Below are positions 1 to 7,871 of a stretch of DNA of 64,000 nt, piece by piece. The stretch is from a virus. The notes under the pieces were generated by a model. That model did no database searches. It saw nothing but the letters and a program-made list of their open reading frames with translations, and was not told the DNA's origin. The stretch lies in the IMG/VR virus record IMGVR_UViG_3300050821_006672, positions 1 to 64,000 of that record; one strand, 5' to 3'. Each line of letters opens with the position of its first letter. The stretch's first letter is position 1. The translations under genes were made by a program, and so were the position numbers.

Positions 1-1
1 G

Positions 2-148
2 CCTCCGCCGCCTCCGCCTCCGCCCCCGCCGGTTCCCTCGACAGTGACGCCTCCGGTTGTGGCAACGCCTCCGATCACTGCTCCGAATGCATCTCCTCCG
101 AGCACTCCTCCGGCGACCGCTACGACTGCGCTCGGTTCTCGGCGTTAA
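2..148 (+). CDS. C-terminal end of a proline-rich protein (partial)
   Basis: The frame is open from the window edge and ends with Gly-Ser-Arg-Arg and TAA. The visible 48 residues begin with ten prolines and continue as a Pro/Thr/Ala/Val-rich low-complexity tail. Such tails are common at the ends of phage virion proteins, but no fold can be assigned. It lies at the downstream end of the rightward late genes, just before a hairpin terminator and the lysis-type genes. The start is outside the window. Confidence 0.6.
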   Translation, partial: PPPPPPPPPPVPSTVTPPVVATPPITAPNASPPSTPPATATTALGSRR

Positions 149-167
149 GTGTTACGACCCAGTACTG

Positions 168-203
168 GGGTGGAGCCTTTCTTGGTTCCACCCACTTTCT
201 TTT
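168..203 (+). terminator. Rho-independent terminator-like hairpin
   Basis: A 10-bp stem (168-177 with 184-193, one G-U pair) closes a six-base loop TTTCTT and is followed by AC and TTTCTTTT. It sits 20 bases after the stop of the proline-rich gene and before the holin-like gene, so it may separate structural from lysis transcription. Confidence 0.6.
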
Positions 204-223
204 GGGAACAGGAGTAAGGACTA

Positions 224-706
224 ATGACAGACTTAGCGCCGTACTATTCGGTTTTCAGGAGTGTGGCAATCTATGGTTCGGGTCTTGCCACAGCGTTTGG
301 ATTTATGACTGCCAGTGAGTCCGGGGATATTGCGGCCGGCGTTGATCACATCATAGCTGGCACGAAAGAAATTGTTGTCGGTGTAGGCATGATTGCGCCG
401 GTCGTTATGACTGCGTGGGGCGCCTGGACTCATACAAAGGCGTCGGTCCTTACCCGAGTTGCAACAATGCCAGGTGCTGACAAGCTAATCGCTTTCCAAG
501 GCATTTCAGACAGCGCTAAGCTTGCGGCCGTTGAGGCTATTCCGCAGGTGCAGAAGATTGTTGTCGATCGGACGGCTACGGATGGCGTGGCTGATGCCGC
601 GCAGGACCCCAGTAGGCCGAAAGTGGTAGTGACAGAGATGCCTTCCACAAGACCACCCACAAGACCATTCGAGCAAGGCCGAGTTTCTGACGGTAGCCGT
701 TTATAA
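224..706 (+). CDS. Holin-like small membrane protein
   Basis: 160 residues with two hydrophobic segments near residues 15-31 and 49-68 and a charged, Pro/Thr-rich cytoplasmic-type tail. Size, two-span topology and position directly before a papain-like protein and a peptidoglycan-binding protein suggest a class II holin, which would release lysis enzymes across the inner membrane. A GGAGT Shine-Dalgarno precedes the ATG. The role is inferred from topology and context; other small membrane proteins would look the same. Confidence 0.5.
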   Translation: MTDLAPYYSVFRSVAIYGSGLATAFGFMTASESGDIAAGVDHIIAGTKEIVVGVGMIAPVVMTAWGAWTHTKASVLTRVATMPGADKLIAFQGISDSAKLAAVEAIPQVQKIVVDRTATDGVADAAQDPSRPKVVVTEMPSTRPPTRPFEQGRVSDGSRL

Positions 707-733
707 TTTCGACCATCAAAGGCGAGTACAAAA

Positions 734-1480
734 ATGTTGAAGCTTGGTAAGAAGCCAGCGCGAGTAGGGTCCATAAGGTTTGGATTTGCTCAGTTCTTTA
801 ATGCCTCTGACCTGCCTAAACCTCCGCTGGTATTCGGGCGAGTAGGTCTTATTCGCGACTGGGGTATGTTGGGGAATGATAAAGTCTCGGATTGCGTATT
901 CGCTGGAGCCGCACACGAGACGATGCTGTGGCGAGCGTGGGCCGGCGCTCCAGTCCCGACGTTCACCGACCAGAATGTGATTTCTGACTACGCTAAAGTG
1001 ACGGGATACGACGGCTCCGAGGCCAGCGACCAAGGCACTGATATGCAAGCCGCTGCTGCGTACCGGAAGCAGGTTGGCGTGGTAGACGATAGCGGGACGC
1101 GTCACCAGATCGACGCCTACGTTTCACTGCGTCCGGGCAATCTAGATGAACTGGCTCTTGCCACTTACCTATTCGGCGCTGTTGGTCTCGGTTTTGAAAT
1201 GCCTTCCAGTACACAAGACCAGTTTGATAACGCGGAGCCGTGGACGCCGGTAAAGAGTTCGCCCAATGACGGCGGGCATTACGTAATGTGCTGTGGCCGC
1301 AACTCAGCCGGCAATTTTCTTGTAGTAACCTGGGGTAGGTTACAAGCAGTTACTCCCGACTTCATCCTTGACAAGATGGACGAGGGTTGCTGCTATTTAT
1401 CGTTTGAACAGATGCGAGGAAACATCAATCCGCGCGGTTTTGACGAGGCGGGACTACAAAAAGCGTTGGCGGAACTGTGA
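734..1480 (+). CDS. Papain/C39-like cysteine peptidase-fold protein, possible endolysin
   Basis: 248 residues. The arrangement WGMLGNDxxxDCxxAGAAH (Cys54) followed much later by GGHYV (His182) and a TWG motif (Trp200) matches the Cys-His-polar order of papain-like C39-type peptidases. No signal peptide is visible. Placed between a holin-like gene and a peptidoglycan-binding protein, it could be the catalytic lysis enzyme cutting peptide cross-links. A structural or non-catalytic role is possible because activity cannot be judged from motif spacing alone. Confidence 0.5.
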   Translation: MLKLGKKPARVGSIRFGFAQFFNASDLPKPPLVFGRVGLIRDWGMLGNDKVSDCVFAGAAHETMLWRAWAGAPVPTFTDQNVISDYAKVTGYDGSEASDQGTDMQAAAAYRKQVGVVDDSGTRHQIDAYVSLRPGNLDELALATYLFGAVGLGFEMPSSTQDQFDNAEPWTPVKSSPNDGGHYVMCCGRNSAGNFLVVTWGRLQAVTPDFILDKMDEGCCYLSFEQMRGNINPRGFDEAGLQKALAEL

Positions 1481-1650
1481 CCGACGAGTGGCGATGGGGC
1501 GGCAATCCTGCGGACGATCGCTGCTGGCGGGTGACGAGGGTAAGCCATCCGTCGCCAGCTTCGAGAACGGGAATACTCCACAAGGATACGACCGAGCGCT
1601 GTGACTGCGACGCTTACACAAACGAACGCTGCGTGAAAAGGAGTTTAACC

Positions 1651-1842
1651 ATGCCAGTAAAGGGCAAGCAGATCGACCCCGATGAGATACAAGTTGGAAT
1701 CATTGCGGCAAAGGAAGCTGCATCCCATATCACTTATATGGGGATCGATGTAGGATCACGCATTACCGACGATCAGTACCGCAGCATTGTAACAGCAATC
1801 GTTACAGCAGTAGAGAACTACCGTTCTGGCACTAGCATATGA
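1651..1842 (+). CDS. Small conserved-type protein, function unknown
   Basis: 63 residues starting MPVKGKQIDPDEIQ, with no signal peptide or membrane span. The ATG at 1651 is chosen because AAGGAG lies seven bases upstream. A GTG at 1477 overlapping the previous stop would add 58 residues of low-complexity sequence and is less convincing, so the 170 bases from 1481 to 1650 look non-coding. The stop overlaps the next start (ATATGA), implying translational coupling in the lysis-type cassette. Confidence 0.55.
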   Translation: MPVKGKQIDPDEIQVGIIAAKEAASHITYMGIDVGSRITDDQYRSIVTAIVTAVENYRSGTSI

Positions 1843-1970
1843 GAGCCCTGCTTCTCGTTGTGCTAGTCGCCTTAGCGTTGGGCACCTCAGCGGTAGCCGA
1901 GCGTATCGCTTACGAGCTGGGATGTCAGATGGGAGCTGATTGGCGCTGTCTAGGGGTTGTGCGTAGATGA
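1839..1970 (+). CDS. 43-residue exported or membrane-anchored peptide
   Basis: MRALLLVVLVALALGTSAVA is a clear N-terminal hydrophobic signal, followed by about 23 residues with two cysteines. The start overlaps the preceding stop and the stop overlaps the next start (AGATGAG), so it belongs to the coupled lysis-type cassette. Candidate roles are a small spanin-like or holin-modulating protein. No family is recognised. Confidence 0.6.
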   Translation: MRALLLVVLVALALGTSAVAERIAYELGCQMGADWRCLGVVRR

Positions 1971-2302
1971 GTAGCATTGGTGGGTTCTTCGATGTCCTGC
2001 TACACAATCGCGCAGACTTAGAAGATGTAATCCAAAGACTTGGTGGGCTCGACGCTACCGTAAGATTTGCGGCTGGTGCCGGGCCGGACCTGATCCGCAT
2101 CCTGCAAACATTTGCAAAGCATCAGGACCCAGTAGCGGCCGTTGCAACGGCGCAAAGCGTTCTCACTTACAATCAAGAAACCGAAGACCGTGTTAAAGCC
2201 TTCCAAGCTACGCATGGGTTAGTAATGGATGGCATCGTCGGAGATAAAACTTGGAGCAAAGTAGAAGAGTTGATACAACCTACGAAAGGAATGGAGATAT
2301 GA
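1967..2302 (+). CDS. Peptidoglycan-binding domain protein
   Basis: 111 residues. The C-terminal half (about 68-104) fits a PG_binding_1 domain: an Asn-Gln-Glu-Thr lead, VKAFQATHGL, then DGIVGDKTW. The N-terminal 60 residues look helical and are unassigned. No catalytic motif is present, so it probably targets a separate lytic enzyme, such as the papain-like protein at 734-1480, to the cell wall. It is coupled to its neighbours by ATGA-type overlaps. Confidence 0.75.
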   Translation: MSSIGGFFDVLLHNRADLEDVIQRLGGLDATVRFAAGAGPDLIRILQTFAKHQDPVAAVATAQSVLTYNQETEDRVKAFQATHGLVMDGIVGDKTWSKVEELIQPTKGMEI

Positions 2303-2661
2303 AGAAGATCGCTATGCTTACTCTCGCAGCGACCCTCAGCCTAGGCAGTTGCGCTGGCACTACCAGCATCACGCCAGCCACTATCCAATCAGCAGTTACT
2401 CAAGTACAGCAGGCTACTGTGGCAATTTGTGGCGTATTGCCCTTCGCTAACGTTGCGCTAGCTACTCTATCTACCGTTGTGCCTGGTGCGGCTTCTATCG
2501 ACGCGGCGATCGCGGCCACCGCAAATCAATTGTGCATGACTGCAGTTTCGCGCGCTCCTTCGCTTGGCGTTTCTGCAAGAACGACACTTCGTGCGTCTGC
2601 TCCGATTGGGAAGATTGTCGATACTGCAAGATGGAACCAGTACTTGAAAAGCTCGCGTTAG
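2299..2661 (+). CDS. Small lipoprotein, possible outer-membrane spanin
   Basis: 120 residues with a lipoprotein signal: MKKIAM, a hydrophobic stretch, and lipobox LGSC with Cys18 as the lipidated residue. The mature part is Ala/Thr/Val-rich. The ATG overlaps the preceding stop and follows GGAATGGAG. As the last gene of the lysis-type cassette it could act at the outer membrane in the final lysis step, which points to a Gram-negative host. It is longer than typical Rz1, so the spanin role is inference. Confidence 0.65.
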   Translation: MKKIAMLTLAATLSLGSCAGTTSITPATIQSAVTQVQQATVAICGVLPFANVALATLSTVVPGAASIDAAIAATANQLCMTAVSRAPSLGVSARTTLRASAPIGKIVDTARWNQYLKSSR

Positions 2662-2683
2662 AGGCCCTTGGGCGGTTTGTGTG

Positions 2684-3172
2684 CTAAGTCACGCTGGGGA
2701 CGGGAGGCGCCGCGGCAGGTTCCTTGGCGAGGGCGCGGAGCCGATTACATACGTCGAGGGCACCATAAGCGCGACCGCGCGCCAATTCATCTCCTGGTGC
2801 CCCTTCTTGCCATGCCACGGCGACGGCTTCACCAATTGCGATGCACCGCTCGATCGTCGCGGCTTCGATGGCGTCGCGCTCTGCCAGCACCTCGTAAATC
2901 GTCCTCATCGCGCTGGTGTTCTCCAACTCCCGCACGCGGGCTTCGGCAGCCTCGGCCCGATGTAGCCGATCCCCCGATAGTCGCTCTGCATTGAAAAGCA
3001 TGCGTTTCGTTTGCTCGATCTCCTGCGCCTGCGCGGCGACTCTCGCCTCTGCAGCTTCTGCGCGTGCGCCCAATTGGTCGATCAGTTCGTGCGGATCATC
3101 CTGAGATTCGCTACTGAGCGCATCAACTGCTCGCTGGACCAAGTCCGAGATCGGTTCTGCGGTGTCGGTCAT
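2684..3172 (-). CDS. Coiled-coil protein, Ea22-like
   Basis: 162 residues with a long heptad-rich stretch from about 33 to 105 (two EAAEARV repeats) and a helical C-terminus. It resembles the loosely defined phage Ea22-like proteins in having a central coiled coil and a C-terminal helical part. This is the last gene of the leftward block, tail to tail with the lipoprotein gene. Function unknown. Confidence 0.65.
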   Translation of the reverse strand: MTDTAEPISDLVQRAVDALSSESQDDPHELIDQLGARAEAAEARVAAQAQEIEQTKRMLFNAERLSGDRLHRAEAAEARVRELENTSAMRTIYEVLAERDAIEAATIERCIAIGEAVAVAWQEGAPGDELARGRAYGALDVCNRLRALAKEPAAAPPVPSVT

Positions 3173-3181
3173 TTGGCGTTC

Positions 3182-3340
3182 TCACCATAGCCGTCCGATA
3201 CCCACACCCAGGCATAGGTGCTCCAAGGCCACGCATACCAGCGGGGTCTTCGATGCGTCGGTCATGTTGGCGGTTCCTCGTTGGGCCTTCTCTTGTGCGC
3301 CGCGCGTCATTGGGGGGCCCTGTACTGGTTTCTCGTCCAT
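3182..3340 (-). CDS. Small protein of unknown function, start uncertain
   Basis: The open frame ends ten bases before the downstream gene. Possible starts are ATG at 3340 (52 residues), GTG at 3370, or ATG at 3265 (27 residues, preceded by GAGGA). No domain is recognised. It is included because the leftward block leaves almost no non-coding space and one start has a fair ribosome site. Confidence 0.35.
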   Translation of the reverse strand: MDEKPVQGPPMTRGAQEKAQRGTANMTDASKTPLVCVALEHLCLGVGIGRLW

Positions 3341-3418
3341 AAGCTTCGCGTCCTCTGTGAGCCTCACCACCTCGCACGTCGCTTAGGGGGTGTACCGGCA
3401 TCCTTAAGGGGAGTAGCG

Positions 3419-3613
3419 CTATAAACCCCGTCCTGGGTTTTGTAGCGTTACTACTCCACCGGGGGATTTTACCCGTCTGCTTCGAATGTATTCTTCCAAC
3501 GTTATAACCGGACCAGCATAATATTGCATGAACTTATTGTACTCGTCGCGATAGCGAGCAAGATCGCCCTGCGTTATGTGAATAGTCGGCTCTTCGATGA
3601 TTTTGATACTCAT
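3419..3613 (-). CDS. Small protein of unknown function
   Basis: 64 residues with an acidic/aromatic helical centre and a basic tail. ATG at 3613 overlaps the preceding stop as ATGA and has GGAG upstream, so it is translationally coupled to the 3610-3852 gene. No recognisable domain. Confidence 0.6.
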   Translation of the reverse strand: MSIKIIEEPTIHITQGDLARYRDEYNKFMQYYAGPVITLEEYIRSRRVKSPGGVVTLQNPGRGL

Positions 3614-3852
3614 GATTCCTTCTCCATCGTAACTTTGATTACGTCGCCGATTTCCAGCCCTTCCGGCTTCTCCTTCCCCACATACAGCGCTTCGTAGCTG
3701 CCTTCCAGCGCAAGGAACCAGCCTAGCTGTTCTGTGCGTAGTTCCACGTTGTCCGCGGTCGCCGACTTGTTGCGATCGAGGATGCGTCCTGAGGCTATTC
3801 GCTCGCGCGGCTCTAGTTTGACGACGCGGGTGTGAAAGACTATTGGGGGCAT
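3610..3852 (-). CDS. Small phage protein of unknown function
   Basis: About 80 residues starting MPPIVFHTRVVKLEPRER. The alternating charged/hydrophobic pattern and the GDVIKVTME end suggest a small beta-rich fold. ATG at 3852 is preferred; a GTG nine bases upstream would add three residues. It overlaps the end of the zinc-ribbon frame upstream and is coupled to the next gene by ATGA. Confidence 0.6.
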   Translation of the reverse strand: MPPIVFHTRVVKLEPRERIASGRILDRNKSATADNVELRTEQLGWFLALEGSYEALYVGKEKPEGLEIGDVIKVTMEKES

Positions 3853-4026
3853 AATGTGCACCGCGGATAGCCGAAGCCGTCGTCTTCTTTATGTATGCAG
3901 GTTTGGCGATAGCTCATATCCATTGCGCCGCATTGTGGGCAGGGATCAAGATCGTCGAAGCACTGGCTCAAGGAGCGCTGTACTAATTCTAGCTTCCTCG
4001 ATTACGTCTTCCCATCTATCTGTCAT
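3840..4026 (-). pseudogene. Small zinc-ribbon protein split across two frames
   Basis: ATG at 4026 overlaps the preceding stop (ATGA) and encodes MTDRWEDVIEEARIST... but hits TGA at 3946. A second frame, open from about 3990 to TAG at 3840, encodes LDPCPQCGAMDM ... YPRCTLCPQ, two CxxC knuckles of a small zinc ribbon resembling Lar-type proteins. A one-base change near 3950-3980 would fuse them into one protein of about 60 residues. It may be a real frameshift mutation, an indel error, programmed +1 frameshifting, or two genes (second start TTG at 3971). Confidence 0.5.
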
Positions 4027-4340
4027 TTTTTGCTCACTCTGTACTTTCCATAACTGTCGTGTATCAACACGCCTCTTCGTGTTAGGTACCCCACTGCATT
4101 ATATATCGCTTTTGTTGGGGCATCTGGGTAGCTTTTCAGTAATTCTTCTATAGTAAGTTCCTCTCGTCCACTGAGGAAGCGAATTACAGAGTGCGCCGCA
4201 GTACCGAAGCGCTTGCCTGCAACGAATGGTGGCAAGGAATCACTCAACTCGCCGACAAGTTGATATCGGGATGTCATTGACAAAGTACGAACTAGGGTTC
4301 GTATCAAAATCATAGTTTCCCGATCTTGCTGCTGGTCCAC
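4023..4340 (-). CDS. Small winged-helix-like DNA-binding protein
   Basis: 105 residues. The C-terminal part (LTIEELLKSYPDAPTK, then VGYLTRRGVL and a short beta hairpin YGKYRVSK) fits a winged helix-turn-helix. The GTG start at 4340 is supported by GGAGGTGA ten bases upstream. It lies directly after another HTH protein and may regulate the leftward block. Target and partners are unknown. Confidence 0.6.
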   Translation of the reverse strand: MDQQQDRETMILIRTLVRTLSMTSRYQLVGELSDSLPPFVAGKRFGTAAHSVIRFLSGREELTIEELLKSYPDAPTKAIYNAVGYLTRRGVLIHDSYGKYRVSKK

Positions 4341-4342
4341 GC

Positions 4343-4693
4343 TTACTTTCTCACCTCCGTAGGCTTGAGTCCCTTTCTCAAGGGGACTCCCGCTTGTTGG
4401 CAGATAACCCAGACTGTTTTGCGATCAACGCCATGGTCGTCGCAAATATCTTTGATTTTTCTACCGCTCCTATATTCAATCTCGACTGCCTTCCTTGTTT
4501 CTGGCGAGTTCCCCGGCCGTCTCTTTTTGCATCCCATATGTCTTGCAATTCTTGAGATACCTCCAATGCTCATCTCATACTTTGCGGCGATCGCATTGGT
4601 TGGCAGTCCTGCGTTGTAGTCTCGCAGGATAGCGACGTTTCTTGTCCATCTGCGCTCATAGTCGCGCTGGATCGAAAGATAGCTACTTTTCAT
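4343..4693 (-). CDS. Tandem helix-turn-helix protein
   Basis: 116 residues with two HTH units, about 29-50 (AGLPTNAIAAKYEMSIGGIS) and 75-100 (IKDICDDHGVDRKTVW), separated by a basic linker with KKRRPG. The layout resembles the DNA-binding half of homing endonucleases such as the one at 17335-18186, but no nuclease domain follows. It could be a regulator or a truncated homing-endonuclease relic. The start overlaps the end of sbcC by 11 bases. Confidence 0.65.
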   Translation of the reverse strand: MKSSYLSIQRDYERRWTRNVAILRDYNAGLPTNAIAAKYEMSIGGISRIARHMGCKKRRPGNSPETRKAVEIEYRSGRKIKDICDDHGVDRKTVWVICQQAGVPLRKGLKPTEVRK

Positions 4694-6527
4694 CGTACTT
4701 AATCATACTCTCTTGTTTCTTATTTTTAACGACAGTCGTTACGGACGAAAAGTCTGAGGACTGGACGGCCATATGATCGACCAAAAATACAATCTTGTTG
4801 TTAGCCCTTGCTCGCTCGGCAAGGAAGGGAAGAAGATCGCGTACGCCTTCCTGGGAGAGATGTGACGTCGGTTCGTCGAGTATTTCTAGGTTGGTCGTTA
4901 CCCCCGCATGATTTAGCAGCACGTCGGATAGGGCTAAAGCCCCAACAAGGCGTAGACGTTGGCCCTCCCCTCCCGACCAGCATTTCCATCGCACGGGCTT
5001 GTCATTGCTCGGTGATAGGATAGTAACGTGCAGTCCGGATTGCAAAGTGCCGGCCTGGGTTTCCTTCTCGATCGAAAATTTGATCTGCCAATCCTCTAGG
5101 CCGATATCGGCCAGCATCGCATTGCTTACGAACTCCAACTCTTGTAGAACCTCGGTAATGACGTACAGTTGCACATCTTTGAAGCCTTTGATCCAAAACC
5201 GCGTCCGTTCGATTTTACGCCTTAGCGTCTTTTGTTCTTCTTGCATTTCTTCTCGCTCTTTGAACGCCTTGCCCCGCTGCCGAACGAAATCGCGAACCTG
5301 TTCCAGGTAGGTATTTCGGCCGCTGGAAAGTTCTGTGATAAGGTTCTTGATCGTAGCAATCTTGATTTTGAGGTCGTTGCAGTCGCGTCCGTAAAGGCTG
5401 ACTTGGGAAAGGGCTTCCTCGTGCTTTGACTTGAAATCTTCGTAAGCTGCCTGCGCTATCTTGAGTTTTTCTACGTCTTTGGCTGGGTCGATTCCGGCCA
5501 TTTTTGTTTTAAGCTCGGAGACTTGCCGGCGCTTGCCTAGGAAGTCCTTCTTGATCTCAGCGACGTGCTCTTTCAGATTGATGGGCTTGATGTTTTGTCC
5601 GCAAGTCGGGCATGTTTTGCTCTCTGCGATAAAGTGGCGCTCTTTGTCAAGTCTCTTAATTTCAGTAGCTAGGTATCTAATCTCAATAGTGCAGTTGCTG
5701 CGCTCGCTATTGGCTTTGTTGATCGCACTCTTTAGGTAATCAATCTCTTTTACGAGCGCTTTGATCTCAGTCGCTTTACCTTCCTCACTTAGCGTAGCAG
5801 TGTCGAGTAGTTTTTGCTTTGTCTTGAACTGCTTTTCTAAGGTGGCTAGCTCAGCTTCTTGCTCTTCCAAACGCTCCTTACGAGCCGCAGCCCATTCGTC
5901 AGCCTTCTTATTGGCTGTGGTAATCGTAAGTTCCAGGTGATCCAAAAGCCCATCGAGTGCGGATACCTCGCCAGACTTGTGATCGTATTCGCTTTGTAGT
6001 TCGTTTGTACGCTCGGAAGCGATCTTGGATCGAGCGGCCCAACGCTCCGAATTGAGCGCAGCGGCGAGGATACGCATTGCGTCGCTTGGGGCAAGATCGA
6101 AGAAGAGTGGCTGTCCTTGCCCGAGTAGGATTGTGTGGGAAAACAACTCGAAGCTGACGCCAATTAATTTTTCGATATCTTCAGGACCGGTGACCTTATC
6201 GTTGATGAGAAGCCTGTTGGGACTTATGGTACGCGTAATTTCATCTTTGTTTAGCTTGAGGGTGACTTGAGTTTTGCCAGAATGAACCCAGGGGCTAACG
6301 TCGGTGTTGCGCCGGCCGTCTATCGTCTTGCCAAAAAGACACCAGGACATCGCGTTGAACAGAGTTGACTTGCCGCTGCCGTTTGCGCCTAACTGCGGCT
6401 CATACTCATTTCGGCCTTGAAGGAAATGGAGGCCTGGTCCGTACTGATAAAAAACAAAGTGCTGTTTGACAAAGCTGCCAAAGTAGGAAATCTCTAGGGA
6501 ATTGAAATGTAGGTTCAAAAAATACAC
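4683..6527 (-). CDS. sbcC: SbcC/Rad50-type recombination ATPase (gp46-like)
   Basis: 614 residues from GTG 6527, which has AAGGA upstream and lies three bases after the previous stop. Walker A GANGSGKST is near residue 47. A long coiled coil is interrupted by a CPTCGQ zinc hook. The ABC signature SGGEGQRLR, Walker B LEILDEPT and a D-loop/H-loop region follow at the C-terminus. Together with SbcD (6814-7851) it should form a DNA-end-processing nuclease complex used in recombination-dependent replication, like T4 gp46/gp47. A small coiled-coil gene separates the two subunits. Confidence 0.93.
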   Translation of the reverse strand: MYFLNLHFNSLEISYFGSFVKQHFVFYQYGPGLHFLQGRNEYEPQLGANGSGKSTLFNAMSWCLFGKTIDGRRNTDVSPWVHSGKTQVTLKLNKDEITRTISPNRLLINDKVTGPEDIEKLIGVSFELFSHTILLGQGQPLFFDLAPSDAMRILAAALNSERWAARSKIASERTNELQSEYDHKSGEVSALDGLLDHLELTITTANKKADEWAAARKERLEEQEAELATLEKQFKTKQKLLDTATLSEEGKATEIKALVKEIDYLKSAINKANSERSNCTIEIRYLATEIKRLDKERHFIAESKTCPTCGQNIKPINLKEHVAEIKKDFLGKRRQVSELKTKMAGIDPAKDVEKLKIAQAAYEDFKSKHEEALSQVSLYGRDCNDLKIKIATIKNLITELSSGRNTYLEQVRDFVRQRGKAFKEREEMQEEQKTLRRKIERTRFWIKGFKDVQLYVITEVLQELEFVSNAMLADIGLEDWQIKFSIEKETQAGTLQSGLHVTILSPSNDKPVRWKCWSGGEGQRLRLVGALALSDVLLNHAGVTTNLEILDEPTSHLSQEGVRDLLPFLAERARANNKIVFLVDHMAVQSSDFSSVTTVVKNKKQESMIKYDEK

Positions 6528-6529
6528 CC

Positions 6530-6817
6530 CTAGTCCTTTACAAAGGCAATGACTGCCTTTGCATATTCCGACCATTGGGCGATGTTACGTAGAGCTGTAA
6601 TTAGTGCCGCCTTCTCGACTTCGAGCTCTACTATGTAACTTTGCGCAGCGCCGACTGCCGATTCTGTTTGCTTCCATCGCTCTGGCACTGACGACCGCAG
6701 TATCCTACTATCCTCCTTAATATCGGCGCGGAGGCGGTCGCGCTCGGCTAGCAGTGCTGTATATTGAGGACATGGGGCGGCACCGTCTGGCATCATGCAT
6801 CCAGGATGATCGTTCAT
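6530..6817 (-). CDS. Small coiled-coil protein between sbcC and sbcD
   Basis: 95 residues: an N-terminal HPGCMMPDGAAPCPQY stretch with two cysteines, then one long helical/coiled region. GGAGGA precedes the ATG, which overlaps the sbcD stop as ATGA. It resembles the small Ea22/tail-fibre-chaperone-like coiled coils often found in phage early regions. Function unknown. Confidence 0.6.
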   Translation of the reverse strand: MNDHPGCMMPDGAAPCPQYTALLAERDRLRADIKEDSRILRSSVPERWKQTESAVGAAQSYIVELEVEKAALITALRNIAQWSEYAKAVIAFVKD

Positions 6818-7851
6818 ATTTCCTCCAACAGAGACAATCCCGTTTTCAGCACAGGCTCGTCTACCTTGCGCAGTCTTCCGTAGTCCTTGAGTGCTTGAGA
6901 ATCAGAACGTGCGGCGCTTACTGCCTGCTTCGAAGCCATACTCGATTTGGCTTTTAGTAAGGGCTGGACGATGTGCGGAACCAATCCCTGCTTTGTGCAC
7001 CACTCCCTGATCGCTTCCCGCGTCTCGGGCCAGCGCTCGATACTGTCTACTGCAATTCTTATTTTGAGAATGTCGCCGCTCGTCGCAACTTTTTCGCACT
7101 CGCGCTTCGCCCCTTCAAGGGATATTGCCTCAATAAGGCGTTTCTGAGGACCGTCGCAAGGAATTGCTTTGAATGAATGCGCGTTGGACCAACCACGTTC
7201 TGTGTCTAAAAGCAAGACGCGAGGAAAGTAATTGTCTCCAAAGTCTACTGTGTAGGGAGCCCCTACATATGTAACCCGTCCGAACGTCTGAGGAACATGT
7301 ATATCCCCAGAGATTATCTGAGCCTTCCCTGGCAGCAATTCATCTGGGTCGATCCCTTCCAGCTTGCGTGGACCGATGCTAGCGCCATTGAAGGTCTGGT
7401 GGGCGAAGATCAGTTCTGCTCCCTTTGTATCTATCCCGGCCCACTCTTTTTTGGGGTTGTTCGTGTGGGGTAACCAAAGGGAAGGCCTTGTAAAAACGCC
7501 AGAGCCGCTCGTAGACACGTTTTTTTCGGTTGTAGGCTGGTTGATATAGCGAATTCCTCCTACACGTCGTAGCAACATGAAGAATGGATGCGCTTCACTA
7601 ACATAGTCGTGGTTGCCGCGCAGAACAATAACGTGTTCGCAAATTCCAGCGAGTTTATAGAAGTGGTCTACAATCTGATTTACCAACCATGACGAATGTC
7701 TGTCCTTGGCATCCGTTATATCACCAAGTATTATGGCAGTATCTACTTTGTGCTTGCGACATAGGTCACGGAAAGTGCGCAGGAAGAGGTGTCTGTAGTG
7801 ATCTCTTACTTGGTCGTTCAAGTGAAGGTCGGCGGTCACAAGAGCGCGCAT
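6814..7851 (-). CDS. sbcD: SbcD/Mre11-type calcineurin-like nuclease (gp47-like)
   Basis: 345 residues with the metallophosphoesterase motifs in order: DLH (8-10), GD (43-44), GNHD (79-82), AHQ and GDIHVPQ, which bind the two metal ions. It is the nuclease partner of SbcC. The C-terminal third would be the cap and partner-binding region. A 37-bp sequence inside this gene recurs between the polymerase and clamp genes. ATG 7851 is used, with AGAGGT at somewhat long spacing. Confidence 0.92.
   Translation of the reverse strand: MRALVTADLHLNDQVRDHYRHLFLRTFRDLCRKHKVDTAIILGDITDAKDRHSSWLVNQIVDHFYKLAGICEHVIVLRGNHDYVSEAHPFFMLLRRVGGIRYINQPTTEKNVSTSGSGVFTRPSLWLPHTNNPKKEWAGIDTKGAELIFAHQTFNGASIGPRKLEGIDPDELLPGKAQIISGDIHVPQTFGRVTYVGAPYTVDFGDNYFPRVLLLDTERGWSNAHSFKAIPCDGPQKRLIEAISLEGAKRECEKVATSGDILKIRIAVDSIERWPETREAIREWCTKQGLVPHIVQPLLKAKSSMASKQAVSAARSDSQALKDYGRLRKVDEPVLKTGLSLLEEI
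7488..7524 (+). repeat. 37-bp dispersed repeat, copy 1 (inside sbcD)
   Basis: 34 of 37 positions match the copy at 18556-18592, including a 22-bp identical core at 7494-7515 (AAACGCCAGAGC...). This copy is within the sbcD coding sequence. Confidence 0.85.
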
Positions 7852-7871
7852 GTTTCTGCCGACCTCTTGCT

